Below are positions 46,120 through 54,629 of a stretch of 63,775 nt of DNA, piece by piece (the stretch's first letter is position 1; the number at the start of each line of letters is the position of its first letter). Origin of the DNA: an uncultured bacterium. GTDB taxonomy: Bacteria > Planctomycetota > UBA1135 > GCA-002686595. The position numbers and the translations under genes were made by a program. Location: contig CALJGV010000018.1 of assembly GCA_938075305.1 (NCBI GenBank), positions 1 through 63,775 of the forward strand. Direction: 5' to 3'. The notes beneath the pieces are model-generated. The model did no database searches. It was given only the letters and a program-made list of their open reading frames with translations, and was not told where the DNA came from.

Positions 46120-46995
46120 ATGTTCCCGATCCTCTTCGAGATCCCGCTGATCGGCGTCCCGCTCCGGGCCTTCGGCCTGATGGTCGTGCTCGGCTTCCTG
46201 GTCGGCACCCACCTGTACGGCAAGCTCGGCGACCGCTACGCGGTGGACCGTGAGGCCGAGGCCCCCGGCTTCGCCGCGGTCCCCATGTGGATCCTCGTGG
46301 GGATCCTCCTCGGGGCCAGGGCCATGTACGTCGTGGTCGAGATCTTCCGCGGCAGCGCCACGGGGCAGCGCTACCTCGATGACCCGATGACGATCCTCTA
46401 CTACTGGGAGGGCGGCCTCGTCATGTACGGCGGCACCTTCGGTGGCATCGCCCTCGGCCTCTACGCCGCCCGGAAGTACCGCCTTCACCTCCCCCATGCC
46501 CTGGACCTCGGCCTCGCGGCCGGCTTCTGCGGCCTGGCCGTCGGACGGGTGGGCTGCCTGCTCGTAGGCGACGACTTCGGGAAGATCGTGCCCGAGGGAT
46601 CGGAGAGCCTGCCGTTCCCTCTGACCATCCGGGTCCCCGACCCGCTCCCCGAGGCGAGCCTCTTCGGCGCGGAGAACGCCGGCCAGGTGCTCTGGGCCAC
46701 CCAGCCCTGGATGAGCATCAACGCGCTCGCCCTCGGCCTGTTCGGGATGTGGATGATCCGCCGCCGGCAGTACGCCGGCCAGGTCACCCTCGTGCTCCTC
46801 GTCCTCTACTCCATCGGGCGCTTCACCATCGAGGGCTTCCGCGGCGACAAGATCCGCGGGCTGTGGTTCGACGGGATGTTCTCCACCTCCCAGCTCGTGT
46901 CCCTGGTCCTCGGATCCATCGCGCTGATCCTGCTGCTGGTGTTCATCAAGCGCCGCGAACCAGCGCCGGTGGACAACTTCGCCGCCAGCGCGTGA
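46120..46995 (+). CDS. lgt: Prolipoprotein diacylglyceryl transferase
   Basis: A 291-residue polytopic inner-membrane enzyme that transfers diacylglycerol to the lipobox Cys of prolipoproteins. Seven hydrophobic segments are visible. Family signatures include RAFGLMVVLGFLVGTHLYGK, YYWEGGLVMYGGTFGGIA and VGRVGCLLVGDDFGK (normally GRxGNFxNxE), with the C-terminal YSIGRFTIEGFRGD. The E. coli His103 motif (HGGL) reads Tyr here (MYGG). The GRxGC form rather than GRxGN occurs in some related enzymes. The window contains several lipoproteins that would be substrates. The RNase HII-like gene follows 15 nt downstream. Confidence 0.9.
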   Translation: MFPILFEIPLIGVPLRAFGLMVVLGFLVGTHLYGKLGDRYAVDREAEAPGFAAVPMWILVGILLGARAMYVVVEIFRGSATGQRYLDDPMTILYYWEGGLVMYGGTFGGIALGLYAARKYRLHLPHALDLGLAAGFCGLAVGRVGCLLVGDDFGKIVPEGSESLPFPLTIRVPDPLPEASLFGAENAGQVLWATQPWMSINALALGLFGMWMIRRRQYAGQVTLVLLVLYSIGRFTIEGFRGDKIRGLWFDGMFSTSQLVSLVLGSIALILLLVFIKRREPAPVDNFAASA

Positions 46996-47009
46996 AGCCG
47001 GACCTCCCG

Positions 47010-47972
47010 ATGAACGTGCACGCCGGCCTCGACGAGGCTGGCTACGGCCCCATGCTCGGGCCGCTGACGATCGGGTTCTCTGCCTTCCGGCGCGAGGGCG
47101 CCCTCGACTGGTCCACGCTCCCGGGCGCGGTCAGCGACGCGCCGGGCCAGGACCGTGAGCGCCTCGTGGTCGCTGACTCGAAGAGGGTCTTCACCCGCAA
47201 CCCCCGGGGTGCCCGTCGCCTCGAGGCAACGGCGCTGACCTTCCTGAACGCGGCGGGGATCCCTGTCCGCTGCTCGAGCGACCTCCTCGGGAGCGCGCCC
47301 GACGGCCTCGCCCCCGACCCCGAGGCGCTGGCTGCGCACCCCTGGTATCGGTCCTTACCGGAGTCGCTGCCCCTGCACTGGGAGCCCGACGGGTTGAACG
47401 AGCACCGGGAGCGGCTCGGGGCCAGCCTCGACGCGGCGGGCGCCGAGGTCGTGGCCGCCGGGGTCGCGGTCATCCCGGCGGGCTCCCTCAACGAGTCCTT
47501 CAGGCGGACCGACAACAAGGGCGCGACCCTGTGGTCCTACCACTCGCGGGTCATCCTCGACCTGTTCGAGCGCTTCGGCGAGGAGGGCCTCGACTTCACG
47601 TGCGACCGACTTGGCGGCCGGGCCCGGTATGGCAAGGCCCTCTCGGTCCTCGTGCCCTTCTCCACCGTGCGGGTCCTCTCGGAGAGCCGCCAGGAGAGCC
47701 ACTACCTCGTCACCTCCGGCGAGCGGCGGATGCGAATTCGCTTTGTCCAGAAGGGGGACACCCTCTCGCTCCCCACCGCCCTGGGCTCCTGCTTCGCCAA
47801 GTACGCCCGCGAGCTGGTCATGGGAGCGTTCAATGACCACTTCGAGGCCGCTTGCCCGGGGGTGCGACCGACCGCCGGGTATGTCACGGACGCACGCCGG
47901 TGGCTGGAGGACATGGAGCGGGCCCTGCCAGATGCGCTCCCCGACCGCTCGTCCCTGATCAGGAGCCGGTGA
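47010..47972 (+). CDS. RNase HII-like protein, divergent
   Basis: A 320-residue protein with an RNase H fold of the HII type. GLDEAGYGPMLGPLTIG (Asp8-Glu9) parallels the GxDEAGxGPxxGP start; VVADSKRVF parallels DSKxL. A later block QKGDTLSLPTALGSCFAKYARELVM matches the xGDxxxxxxAAASIxAKVxRD motif, with Asp250 as the fourth metal ligand; Asp199 (FTCDRLGG) may be the third. It is longer than standard RNase HII (about 200 residues) owing to a middle insertion. It would cut RNA in RNA-DNA hybrids if active, but a standard rnhB may exist elsewhere. The start follows lgt by 14 nt. Confidence 0.78.
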   Translation: MNVHAGLDEAGYGPMLGPLTIGFSAFRREGALDWSTLPGAVSDAPGQDRERLVVADSKRVFTRNPRGARRLEATALTFLNAAGIPVRCSSDLLGSAPDGLAPDPEALAAHPWYRSLPESLPLHWEPDGLNEHRERLGASLDAAGAEVVAAGVAVIPAGSLNESFRRTDNKGATLWSYHSRVILDLFERFGEEGLDFTCDRLGGRARYGKALSVLVPFSTVRVLSESRQESHYLVTSGERRMRIRFVQKGDTLSLPTALGSCFAKYARELVMGAFNDHFEAACPGVRPTAGYVTDARRWLEDMERALPDALPDRSSLIRSR

Positions 47973-48042
47973 GCTCCGCACGGGCCCTCGCGCCCCGGTA
48001 TCCTTCTCGCGAGAAGCTCCTCTCCTTCCCAGAGCCCATCCT

Positions 48043-49365
48043 TTGAAGATCGCGATTCTTGGAGCCGGTATTTCCGGCATGGCCCTCGCCCGATTCCTCC
48101 AGCAGGGCGGCGTCCCCATGGGCTCCCTCCACCTCTTCGAGGCGGGCCCCGTTGCCGGGGGCCTGTGCCTCTCGAAGACGGTGGACGGGTTCACCTACGA
48201 CGTGGCGGGCGGGCACATCCTTTTCAGCAAGGACGCCGACGCCATGCAGTGGATGAAGGACGAGGCCGGTGGCGACGACGCCTTCGTCGAGCGGGACCGG
48301 CACACCAAGATCCGCTTCGAGGATCGCTGGGTGCACTACCCGTTCGAGAACGGGATCGGGGACCTTCCCAAGGACGCGAACTTCGACTGCCTGAAGGGCT
48401 ACGTCGAGGCGTGGCACGCCCGGAAGATGACCGGCTCCGAGGCGCCCGCCGACTTCAAGAACTGGATCCGCTGGCGGTTCGGCGACGGCATCGCCGACCA
48501 CTTCATGGATCCTTACAACGAGAAGATCTGGAAGCGCCCCCTGGAGCAGATCACCAGCGACTGGGTCGCCGGCCGCGTCCCCGACGCGCCGGTGGAGGAC
48601 GTCCTGCGCGCCGCGGTCGGCATCCGCACAGAGGGCTACACCCACCAGTCGATCTTCTACTACCCCAAGACCGGCGGCTTCCAGGGCATCACCGACGGCC
48701 TCGCGGGGACCCTTGAGAGCCAGATCCGCCTGAACACGCCGGTGACCTCCGTGCGCCGCAAGGGGGACGGGTGGTCAGTGAACGACGAGGACTTCGACGT
48801 GGTCGTCAACACGATCGCGCTCACGTACCTCCCGGAGATCATCGAGGGCCTGCCCGACGACGTGGCGCGCGCCATGCGCGAGCTCGAGTACAACGGATTG
48901 GTCACCTACCTGGTCGCCATGGACCGCGAGGAGCACCCCAACCTCTCCTGGATCTACCTCCCCCAGAAGAAGCAGGGCCCCGCGAACCGCGTGACCTACA
49001 TGTCCAACTACTCCCCTGGCAACGCGCCGGAGGGGAAGACCTCCTTCCTGATCGAGATCACGACGCCGGGCGGCCAGCCCTTCCCCGGACAGGAGCTCGA
49101 GCAGGAGATGCTCCAGGGCCTCGAGGTCGCCGGGCTCCTCAAGCGGGACGAGATCCTCTTCACGGACCGCAGCCAGGTGAACCACGCCTACGTGGTCTTC
49201 GACCACGAGTACCAGCGGCGGCGCAGCCTCGTGCTCGACTGGATGGAGTCCCAGGGCCTGAACCCCCTCGGCCGCTTTGGCCGCTTCGAGTACGACAACT
49301 CGGACCAGTGCGTCATCAAGGCGCGCGAGAAGGCGGCGGCCATGCTGCCGGACCTGCTCGGCTAG
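48043..49365 (+). CDS. FAD-dependent oxidoreductase (UDP-galactopyranose mutase/PPOX-like)
   Basis: A 440-residue flavoprotein. The FAD-binding Rossmann motif KIAILGAGISGMALARFLQ is at the very N-terminus, followed by AGGLCLSKTVDGFTYDVAGGHILFSKD (GG doublet), typical of the amine oxidase/protoporphyrinogen oxidase/UDP-galactopyranose mutase superfamily. NEKIWKRPLEQITSDWVAGRVP and YPKTGGFQGITDGLA recall proteins annotated as UDP-galactopyranose mutase-like or protoporphyrinogen oxidase-like. The exact substrate is undetermined, possibly sugar-nucleotide. The TTG start is required, since the Rossmann beta-strand begins at the next codon. The following gene is convergent, 6 nt away. Confidence 0.82.
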   Translation: MKIAILGAGISGMALARFLQQGGVPMGSLHLFEAGPVAGGLCLSKTVDGFTYDVAGGHILFSKDADAMQWMKDEAGGDDAFVERDRHTKIRFEDRWVHYPFENGIGDLPKDANFDCLKGYVEAWHARKMTGSEAPADFKNWIRWRFGDGIADHFMDPYNEKIWKRPLEQITSDWVAGRVPDAPVEDVLRAAVGIRTEGYTHQSIFYYPKTGGFQGITDGLAGTLESQIRLNTPVTSVRRKGDGWSVNDEDFDVVVNTIALTYLPEIIEGLPDDVARAMRELEYNGLVTYLVAMDREEHPNLSWIYLPQKKQGPANRVTYMSNYSPGNAPEGKTSFLIEITTPGGQPFPGQELEQEMLQGLEVAGLLKRDEILFTDRSQVNHAYVVFDHEYQRRRSLVLDWMESQGLNPLGRFGRFEYDNSDQCVIKAREKAAAMLPDLLG

Positions 49366-49371
49366 ACCCCG

Positions 49372-49785
49372 TCAGGGCCGGGCCCCGTCCTCGGCGGGCT
49401 TCCCGCGGAAGAACTCCGTGACCGTGGTGATGCTCGTCGCCAGTGGGAAGAAGCCCGTGAAGGGCAGCGCCCAGTACAGCCCGGTGATGCCGGAGATGAG
49501 GATGCGCCACGGCGTGGCGACCTGCAGGAACCCCGAGAACAGGTAGCCCGCCAGCATCCCCAGGGGCAGCGCGACCACCGTCGTGCCCGGGAAGGTCGCC
49601 AGGTCGCCGGCGTCGATCAGCATGGCGAGCAGGACCGGAGCGAGGGTCTGGACCGCGCGCTGCCGGAGGCTCTGCCCCCTGGTGGGCTCGCCGTCGATGC
49701 GCTCCACCTCCACCTCGATCACCTCCGGGCGACCGACGGGGCGGCGGGCGGTGGAACCCGCGGGCGGCTTTCGTTGACTGGACAC
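49372..49785 (-). CDS. Small membrane protein, unknown
   Basis: A 137-residue protein with an Arg/Pro-rich cytoplasmic-looking N-terminus (about 45 residues), then about three hydrophobic helices (VLLAMLIDAGDLATFPGTTVVALPLGMLAGYLFSG is one long region, then ILISGITGLYWALPFTGFFPLAT). No recognisable family or charged catalytic motif. It starts at GTG. It converges on the flavoprotein gene and is divergent from gamma-glutamyltransferase. The role is unknown; the helices could form a helical bundle. Confidence 0.65.
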   Translation of the reverse strand: MSSQRKPPAGSTARRPVGRPEVIEVEVERIDGEPTRGQSLRQRAVQTLAPVLLAMLIDAGDLATFPGTTVVALPLGMLAGYLFSGFLQVATPWRILISGITGLYWALPFTGFFPLATSITTVTEFFRGKPAEDGARP

Positions 49786-49907
49786 GCGCGTACTGAAGTC
49801 TCGCCATCCGCGCAGCCCCAGGCTCTGGTCTCGGTGCGCCCGGATGAACGGACCACAGTCTAGAGTGGCGACGGCCCATACCCTCGGATTCCAACGCCTC
49901 CGCGCCC

Positions 49908-51635
49908 ATGCCCCTCCCCACGCCCGCCCTCGCCACCCTGCTCACCGCGGCCGCGCTGGCCACGCCTGCCCCCCACGCTCCGCCCATGGGAGATCGAATC
50001 ACCGGACGCGCCTTCGCGACCCGCTCCGAGGTCCATGCCCGCCACGGCATGGCCGCCACAAGCCAGCCCCTGGCGACCCAGGTGGCCGTGGACACGCTCA
50101 AGCGCGGGGGGTCGGCGATGGACGCCGCCATCGCGGCCAACGCCGTGCTCGGGCTGGTCGAGCCCACCGGCTGCGGTATCGGCGGCGACCTGTTCGCCAT
50201 CGTGTGGGACCCCAAGGCCGGTGAACTCTCCGGCTACAACGGGAGCGGCCGCTCCCCGAAGAGCCTGACCCGTGCCCGCCTCCAGGAGGCCCTCGGGGAG
50301 GCCGGTCAGGAGAAGATCCCCGCCTACGGGCCGCTCCCGGTCAGCGTGCCCGGCGCCGTGGACGGGTGGTGCGCGCTCCACGAGCGCTTCGGTGAGCTCC
50401 CCCTCGAACAAGTCCTCGCTCCGGCGATCGCCTACGCCAACGAGGGAGCCCCCATCACAGAGCTGATCGCCTACTACTGGGGCTTGAGCGTGCGGAGTCG
50501 CGGCCGCTTCCCTGGCTTCCTCGAGACCTTCACCGTCGACGGCCAGGCGCCGAAGGCCGGGGAGCTGTTCAGGAACCCTGGCCTCGCCAACACCTACGCC
50601 CGCATCGCGGCGGAGGGACGCGCGGGGTTCTACGACGGCGAGGTCGCCGAGACGATCGGGCGCTACATGGCCGAGGCCGGCGGCTTCCTCACCGCCGACG
50701 ACCTGCGCGCCCACCGCGGCGAGTGGGTGGATCCGGTGAGCGTGAACTACCGGGGATACGACGTCTGGGAGCTCCCCCCCAACGGCCAGGGCATCGCGGC
50801 CCTCCAGATGCTCCAGGTGCTCGAGGGCTACGACCTCGCCTCCATGGGCTTCGGCAGCGAGCAGTACCTGCACCTGTTCACCGAGGCCAAGAAGCTGGCC
50901 TTCGCGGACCGCGCCCGTTTCTACGCGGACCCGGCCTTCGCGCCAGCGCCGGTGGAGGAGCTGATCTCCAGCGAGTACGCCGCCCGTCGCCGCGCGGAGA
51001 TCACCGAGCGGGCCGCGCGCGCCGTGGACCCCGGCAACCCAGCCCTCGAGGAGGGCGACACCATCTACCTGTGCACCGCTGACAGCGACGGAATGATGGT
51101 CTCCCTCATCCAGAGCAACTACCGGGGCATGGGATCGGGCATGACCCCGCCTGGCTTGGGCTTCTGCCTCCAGGACCGCGGCGAACTCTTCGACATGGCC
51201 GAGGGCCGGCCCAACAGCTACGCGCCCGAGAAGCGCCCCTTCCACACGATCATCCCCGCCTTCATGACGAAGGAGGGCGCGCCCCTCATGGCCTTCGGCG
51301 TCATGGGCGGCGCGACCCAGCCCCAGGGGCACGTGCAGATCGTGGTCAACATGGTCGACTTCGGAATGAACACCCAGGAGGCCGGCGACGCCCCCCGCAT
51401 CGTCCACACCGGCTCGTCGCAGCCCACGGGCGAGGTGATGGAGAAGGGCGGCTTCGTCCACCTCGAGAGCGGCATCGCCCCGGAGGTCCGCCGCGGCCTC
51501 GCGCGTCGAGGGCACGTGCTGCAGCAGAAGGTCGGCGTGTATGGCGGGTACCAGGCGATCCGACGGGACCCGGCCACGGGCGTCTACGCCGGCGCCTCCG
51601 AGTCCCGCAAGGATGGACAGGCGAGCGGCTACTAG
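49908..51635 (+). CDS. Gamma-glutamyltransferase family protein
   Basis: A 575-residue Ntn hydrolase with an exported N-terminus (ATLLTAAALATPAPHA). GMAATSQPLATQVAVDTLKRGGSAMDAAIAANAVLGLVEP and TGCGIGGDLFAIV are the typical large-subunit start. The processing site is read as EEGDTIYLCTAD with Thr385 as the candidate nucleophile; the canonical TTH sequence is replaced by GDT. NYRGMGSGM, GVMGGATQPQGHVQIV and the small-subunit GFVHLESGI region follow. It could be a gamma-glutamyltransferase or an acylase of that family. TAGAGT and TACCCT boxes lie about 40 and 23 nt upstream of the ATG. Confidence 0.9.
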   Translation: MPLPTPALATLLTAAALATPAPHAPPMGDRITGRAFATRSEVHARHGMAATSQPLATQVAVDTLKRGGSAMDAAIAANAVLGLVEPTGCGIGGDLFAIVWDPKAGELSGYNGSGRSPKSLTRARLQEALGEAGQEKIPAYGPLPVSVPGAVDGWCALHERFGELPLEQVLAPAIAYANEGAPITELIAYYWGLSVRSRGRFPGFLETFTVDGQAPKAGELFRNPGLANTYARIAAEGRAGFYDGEVAETIGRYMAEAGGFLTADDLRAHRGEWVDPVSVNYRGYDVWELPPNGQGIAALQMLQVLEGYDLASMGFGSEQYLHLFTEAKKLAFADRARFYADPAFAPAPVEELISSEYAARRRAEITERAARAVDPGNPALEEGDTIYLCTADSDGMMVSLIQSNYRGMGSGMTPPGLGFCLQDRGELFDMAEGRPNSYAPEKRPFHTIIPAFMTKEGAPLMAFGVMGGATQPQGHVQIVVNMVDFGMNTQEAGDAPRIVHTGSSQPTGEVMEKGGFVHLESGIAPEVRRGLARRGHVLQQKVGVYGGYQAIRRDPATGVYAGASESRKDGQASGY

Positions 51636-51654
51636 GCTGCGCTCCCCGAACCGC

Positions 51655-51660
51655 TATCCT
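51655..51660 (+). promoter_or_regulatory. Candidate -10 box (TATCCT)
   Basis: TATCCT is 8 nt before the ATG of the ion-channel gene, with no Shine-Dalgarno in between; part of the TAnnnT-near-ATG set. Confidence 0.4.
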
Positions 51661-51668
51661 CGCGCGCC

Positions 51669-52169
51669 ATGCTCGCCCTCACGGAACAGATCCCCCGACA
51701 GACGTTCGACGTCACCGGCCCCCACCTGGTGATGGCCGCGATCTCGGCCATCGCCGTGGTCGTGTCGGTGCTCATCCACTACGAGGCCATGGCGTTCACG
51801 ATCCGAGTGCTACCCCGCACGGCGCTCTCGCGCCGGATGCGGATCGTCGCGCTGATCCTGGTGATGATCGTGGCCCACGTGATCGAGATCTGGATGTTCG
51901 GCTTCCTGTACTGGCTCCTCCACGCGTGGCCTGAGCTGGGGTCGATCAGCGGCAGCTTCAGCGAAGGCGCGCTGGACTACATCTACTTCTCTGTGATCAC
52001 CTTCACCACAGTCGGCTACGGCGATTACCTCCCCCACGGCCCCGTCACGATCCTCTGCGGTACGGAGGCCCTGGTCGGCATCAGCTTCCTGGCCTGGACC
52101 GCTTCGGTGACCTTCCTGGAGATGCAGCGCGACTGGAGCGATGGGCCAAGCTCATCTCCTCCCGACTGA
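51669..52169 (+). CDS. Two-transmembrane potassium channel protein
   Basis: A 166-residue membrane protein. Hydrophobic segments near 20-38, 57-85 and 127-150 frame a pore loop with the selectivity filter TTVGYGD (113-119, within YFSVITFTTVGYGDYLP), the signature of K+ channels (Ion_trans_2). No RCK or cyclic-nucleotide domain is attached. The first hydrophobic segment makes it a three-helix variant. It follows the gamma-glutamyltransferase gene; a functional link is not evident. The AMP-binding enzyme gene follows at a short distance. Confidence 0.9.
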   Translation: MLALTEQIPRQTFDVTGPHLVMAAISAIAVVVSVLIHYEAMAFTIRVLPRTALSRRMRIVALILVMIVAHVIEIWMFGFLYWLLHAWPELGSISGSFSEGALDYIYFSVITFTTVGYGDYLPHGPVTILCGTEALVGISFLAWTASVTFLEMQRDWSDGPSSSPPD

Positions 52170-52211
52170 ACCGGGGTGGCGCGCTGGGCCCGCAGCGGCG
52201 ATGCTGGCGAC

Positions 52212-53756
52212 GTGAGCCAGCCGAACACCACCTGGGGTCTCCTCGAACACGCCGTCGAGCGCGCCCCCGACGCTCCGGCCATCGTCACCGACGGGCCGCC
52301 CGTCGACTACGCCACGCTCCACCACTCGGCGGCGTCCCTCGCGACGGCTCTCCGCGACCACGGCGTCGCCCGCGGGGACCGGGTGGCCCTGATGGAGCGC
52401 AACACCCCGGCCTTCCTCACCTGGACGTTCGCCTGTGCCGGGTCCGGCGCCGTACTGGTGCCCCTGAACCATCGGCTCGCGGCCGTTGAGCTGCGCGCGG
52501 TCCTGGCCGATGCGACCCCGCGCCTCGTGCTCGCCCACGAGGACTTTCGCGCCGTCCTGGAGGCGGCCACCGAGGGCCTGGATGCGCCGCCCAACGTGGC
52601 CTGGATCGGCACCGGCGAGGGGAGCGCGGCCATGGGGCTGCCGCCGGCGCCTCTCCCCGGCCCGGCCTTCCTCCCGGCGCCGTGCGAGCCCGATGACGTT
52701 TGCCACCTCTACTACACGAGCGGCACCACCGGCCGGCCCAAGGGCGTCCCCCTCTCCCACCGCAACGTGGTCCAGCACGCTCTCGCCGCCACGAGCGAGC
52801 TCGACCTCGCCGGGGACGACGTCTGGGGTCACATCGCGCCCATGTTCCACCTGGCCGACGCGTGGGCGAGCCTCGCCATCACCGCCGTCGCGGGCCAGCA
52901 CGCCTTCCTCCCCGAGTTCGAGGCCGCGGCAGCCCTCGCGCTGATGGCGGAGCGCGGCGTGACCGTCTCCAACCTCGTGCCCGTCATGCTCCAGCGCATG
53001 CTGGCCGCCGCGCCCCGCTGCGGCTTCACCGGCGGCAGCCTGCGCCTCGTGCTCTCCGGCGGCGCGCCCATCTCACCTGCAGCGGTCCGAGAGATCCTCG
53101 AGACCTTCGATTGTGAGTACGTGCAGACCTACGGCCTCACCGAGACCAGCCCCTACCTGACCCTCTCCCTGCTTGAGCCGAAGCATCGGGAGCTGAGCGA
53201 GGAGGCGCAGCTCGCTCGCCGGGCGCGCACGGGTCGCCCCTTCGAGACCGTCGAGCTCGAGGTCGTGGATGGCGATGGGCAACCCGTACCCCGGGACGAT
53301 CGCAGCGTTGGCGAGATCATCGCGAGGGGCTCCACCGTCACCTCCGGCTACTGGAACCGCCCCGAGGAGACCGCGTCCGCGTTCCGGGACGGCTGGTTTC
53401 ACACGGGGGATCTCGCCACCATCGACAAGGAGGGCTGGCTCAACATCGTGGACCGTAAGAAGGACATGATCCTCAGCGGCGGCGAGAACGTGTACAGCAC
53501 CGAGGTGGAGAACGCCCTCTACGAGCACCCCGCCGTCCTCGAATGCGCAGCCTTTGGCGTCCCCTCCGTAGAGTGGGGCGAGGAGGTCCGCGCCGCTGTA
53601 GTCCTCTCCGCGGACACCTCTGCCGAGGCGCTCAAGGAGCACTGCCGAGTCCACCTCGCCGGCTACAAGGTCCCCAAGCGAATCGAACTTCTCCCCGAGC
53701 TCCCCAAGACCGGCTCGGGAAAGATCTCCAAGCAGCGCCTTCGGGACGGGCACTGA
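52212..53756 (+). CDS. Long-chain acyl-CoA synthetase-like AMP-binding enzyme
   Basis: A 514-residue ANL-superfamily adenylating enzyme. The P-loop-like YYTSGTTGRPKGVPLSH, the adenine-site GLTETSP, the hinge-region YWNRPEETASAFRDGWFHTGDLATIDKEGWLNIVDRKKDMI and the C-terminal KTGSGKISKQ with the catalytic Lys are all present. It activates a carboxylic acid as the acyl-AMP and transfers it to CoA (class of FadD or medium-chain ligases); the chain length cannot be read. The GTG start was chosen because the sequence from VSQPNTTWGLLEHA fits the family start; a GTG 12 codons upstream is also in frame. Confidence 0.93.
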   Translation: MSQPNTTWGLLEHAVERAPDAPAIVTDGPPVDYATLHHSAASLATALRDHGVARGDRVALMERNTPAFLTWTFACAGSGAVLVPLNHRLAAVELRAVLADATPRLVLAHEDFRAVLEAATEGLDAPPNVAWIGTGEGSAAMGLPPAPLPGPAFLPAPCEPDDVCHLYYTSGTTGRPKGVPLSHRNVVQHALAATSELDLAGDDVWGHIAPMFHLADAWASLAITAVAGQHAFLPEFEAAAALALMAERGVTVSNLVPVMLQRMLAAAPRCGFTGGSLRLVLSGGAPISPAAVREILETFDCEYVQTYGLTETSPYLTLSLLEPKHRELSEEAQLARRARTGRPFETVELEVVDGDGQPVPRDDRSVGEIIARGSTVTSGYWNRPEETASAFRDGWFHTGDLATIDKEGWLNIVDRKKDMILSGGENVYSTEVENALYEHPAVLECAAFGVPSVEWGEEVRAAVVLSADTSAEALKEHCRVHLAGYKVPKRIELLPELPKTGSGKISKQRLRDGH

Positions 53757-53939
53757 ACGCCCGGTCGGCACGGTCGACGCGCGGCGCCTGCCAGGTGGCG
53801 CGCCATGCAAGGATGCGGCGCTCTCCGCGGCCCCGTGCGAGGGTCCCTCGCGGAGTTCGAATCCAACTGATACCGTCGGGCGAGCCGGCGCTCTGACTCC
53901 GGCCCCCGTGACTCGAGGCGGCAGCAGAGGCCAAGTTCG

Positions 53940-54488
53940 ATGAAGAGACCCCTGACCCGAGCCCTGATCGCGCTGATCTTGCTGGTCGCCGTCGGCACCG
54001 TCGCGGGGTGGTTGATGCCGACCACCTACAAGATCGAACGTGTCGTCACGATCGACGCACCGCCCGCCGCGATCCATGCCCACGTGGTGGACCTGGAGCA
54101 GTGGCCCGCGTGGGCTCCCTGGGAGGAAGAGGATCCTTCCATCGTGACGACGTATGGCGAGAAGACGATCGGGGTCGGAGCCAGCCAGACCTGGACCTCT
54201 GACCAGGGGAACGGCGAGCTGACACTCACCAAGGCGGATCCCGAGAGCGGCATCTCGTACGACATGGCCTTCATCATGGACGAGCTGCGCGCGCCGGCGG
54301 CCTGTGCGATGACCTACGCGGAGGCCGAGGGGTCCACCACAGTGACGTGGACCATGGAGGGCGACGTCGCCGACTTCATGCCGAGAGCGCTGGCCGGGCT
54401 GATGACGCCCTTGATGGACGCGCAGATCAGCGACATGTTCGACCGGGGCCTCCAGCGTCTCAAGGGGCGCGTGGAGTCCGGCGACTGA
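53940..54488 (+). CDS. SRPBCC (START-like) family membrane-anchored protein
   Basis: A 182-residue protein with an N-terminal hydrophobic helix (LTRALIALILLVAVGTVAGWL) and a START-like SRPBCC domain. YKIERVVTIDAPPAAIHAHVVDLEQWPAWAPW (normally I.AP...V...v.D..rwp.WspW) opens it and SDMFDRGLQRLKGRVES closes it. These folds bind hydrophobic ligands; a ligand cannot be predicted. It is monocistronic with a 43-nt hairpin structure just after its stop. Confidence 0.85.
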   Translation: MKRPLTRALIALILLVAVGTVAGWLMPTTYKIERVVTIDAPPAAIHAHVVDLEQWPAWAPWEEEDPSIVTTYGEKTIGVGASQTWTSDQGNGELTLTKADPESGISYDMAFIMDELRAPAACAMTYAEAEGSTTVTWTMEGDVADFMPRALAGLMTPLMDAQISDMFDRGLQRLKGRVESGD

Positions 54489-54499
54489 GCGGAGGCGCG

Positions 54500-54542
54500 C
54501 GCCCTCGCACCGTCCTGTTTCAGGACGAAACGGTCGAGGGCG
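54500..54542 (+). terminator. Composite stem-loop after SRPBCC gene
   Basis: An outer 8-bp stem (cgccctcg/cgagggcg), an accg/cggt step and an inner gtcctg-ttt-caggac hairpin form a composite structure starting 12 nt after the SRPBCC stop. It has no U-tract after it, so it may be a processing or weak termination structure. Confidence 0.4.
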
Positions 54543-54629
54543 GACGGCCCCCCTCATGCCGAGCAGCTTGTGGGATGGTGGAGTAACCGATAGTGTGCGG
54601 AGGTCGCCCGGAGGGGTTGAGGACCGTCC

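Noticed and set aside
53855..53864. GTTCGAATCC, the usual tRNA T-loop sequence, between the acyl-CoA synthetase and SRPBCC genes.
   Set aside because: The flanking bases do not form a T-stem and no acceptor or anticodon arm can be drawn around it, so no tRNA is called.
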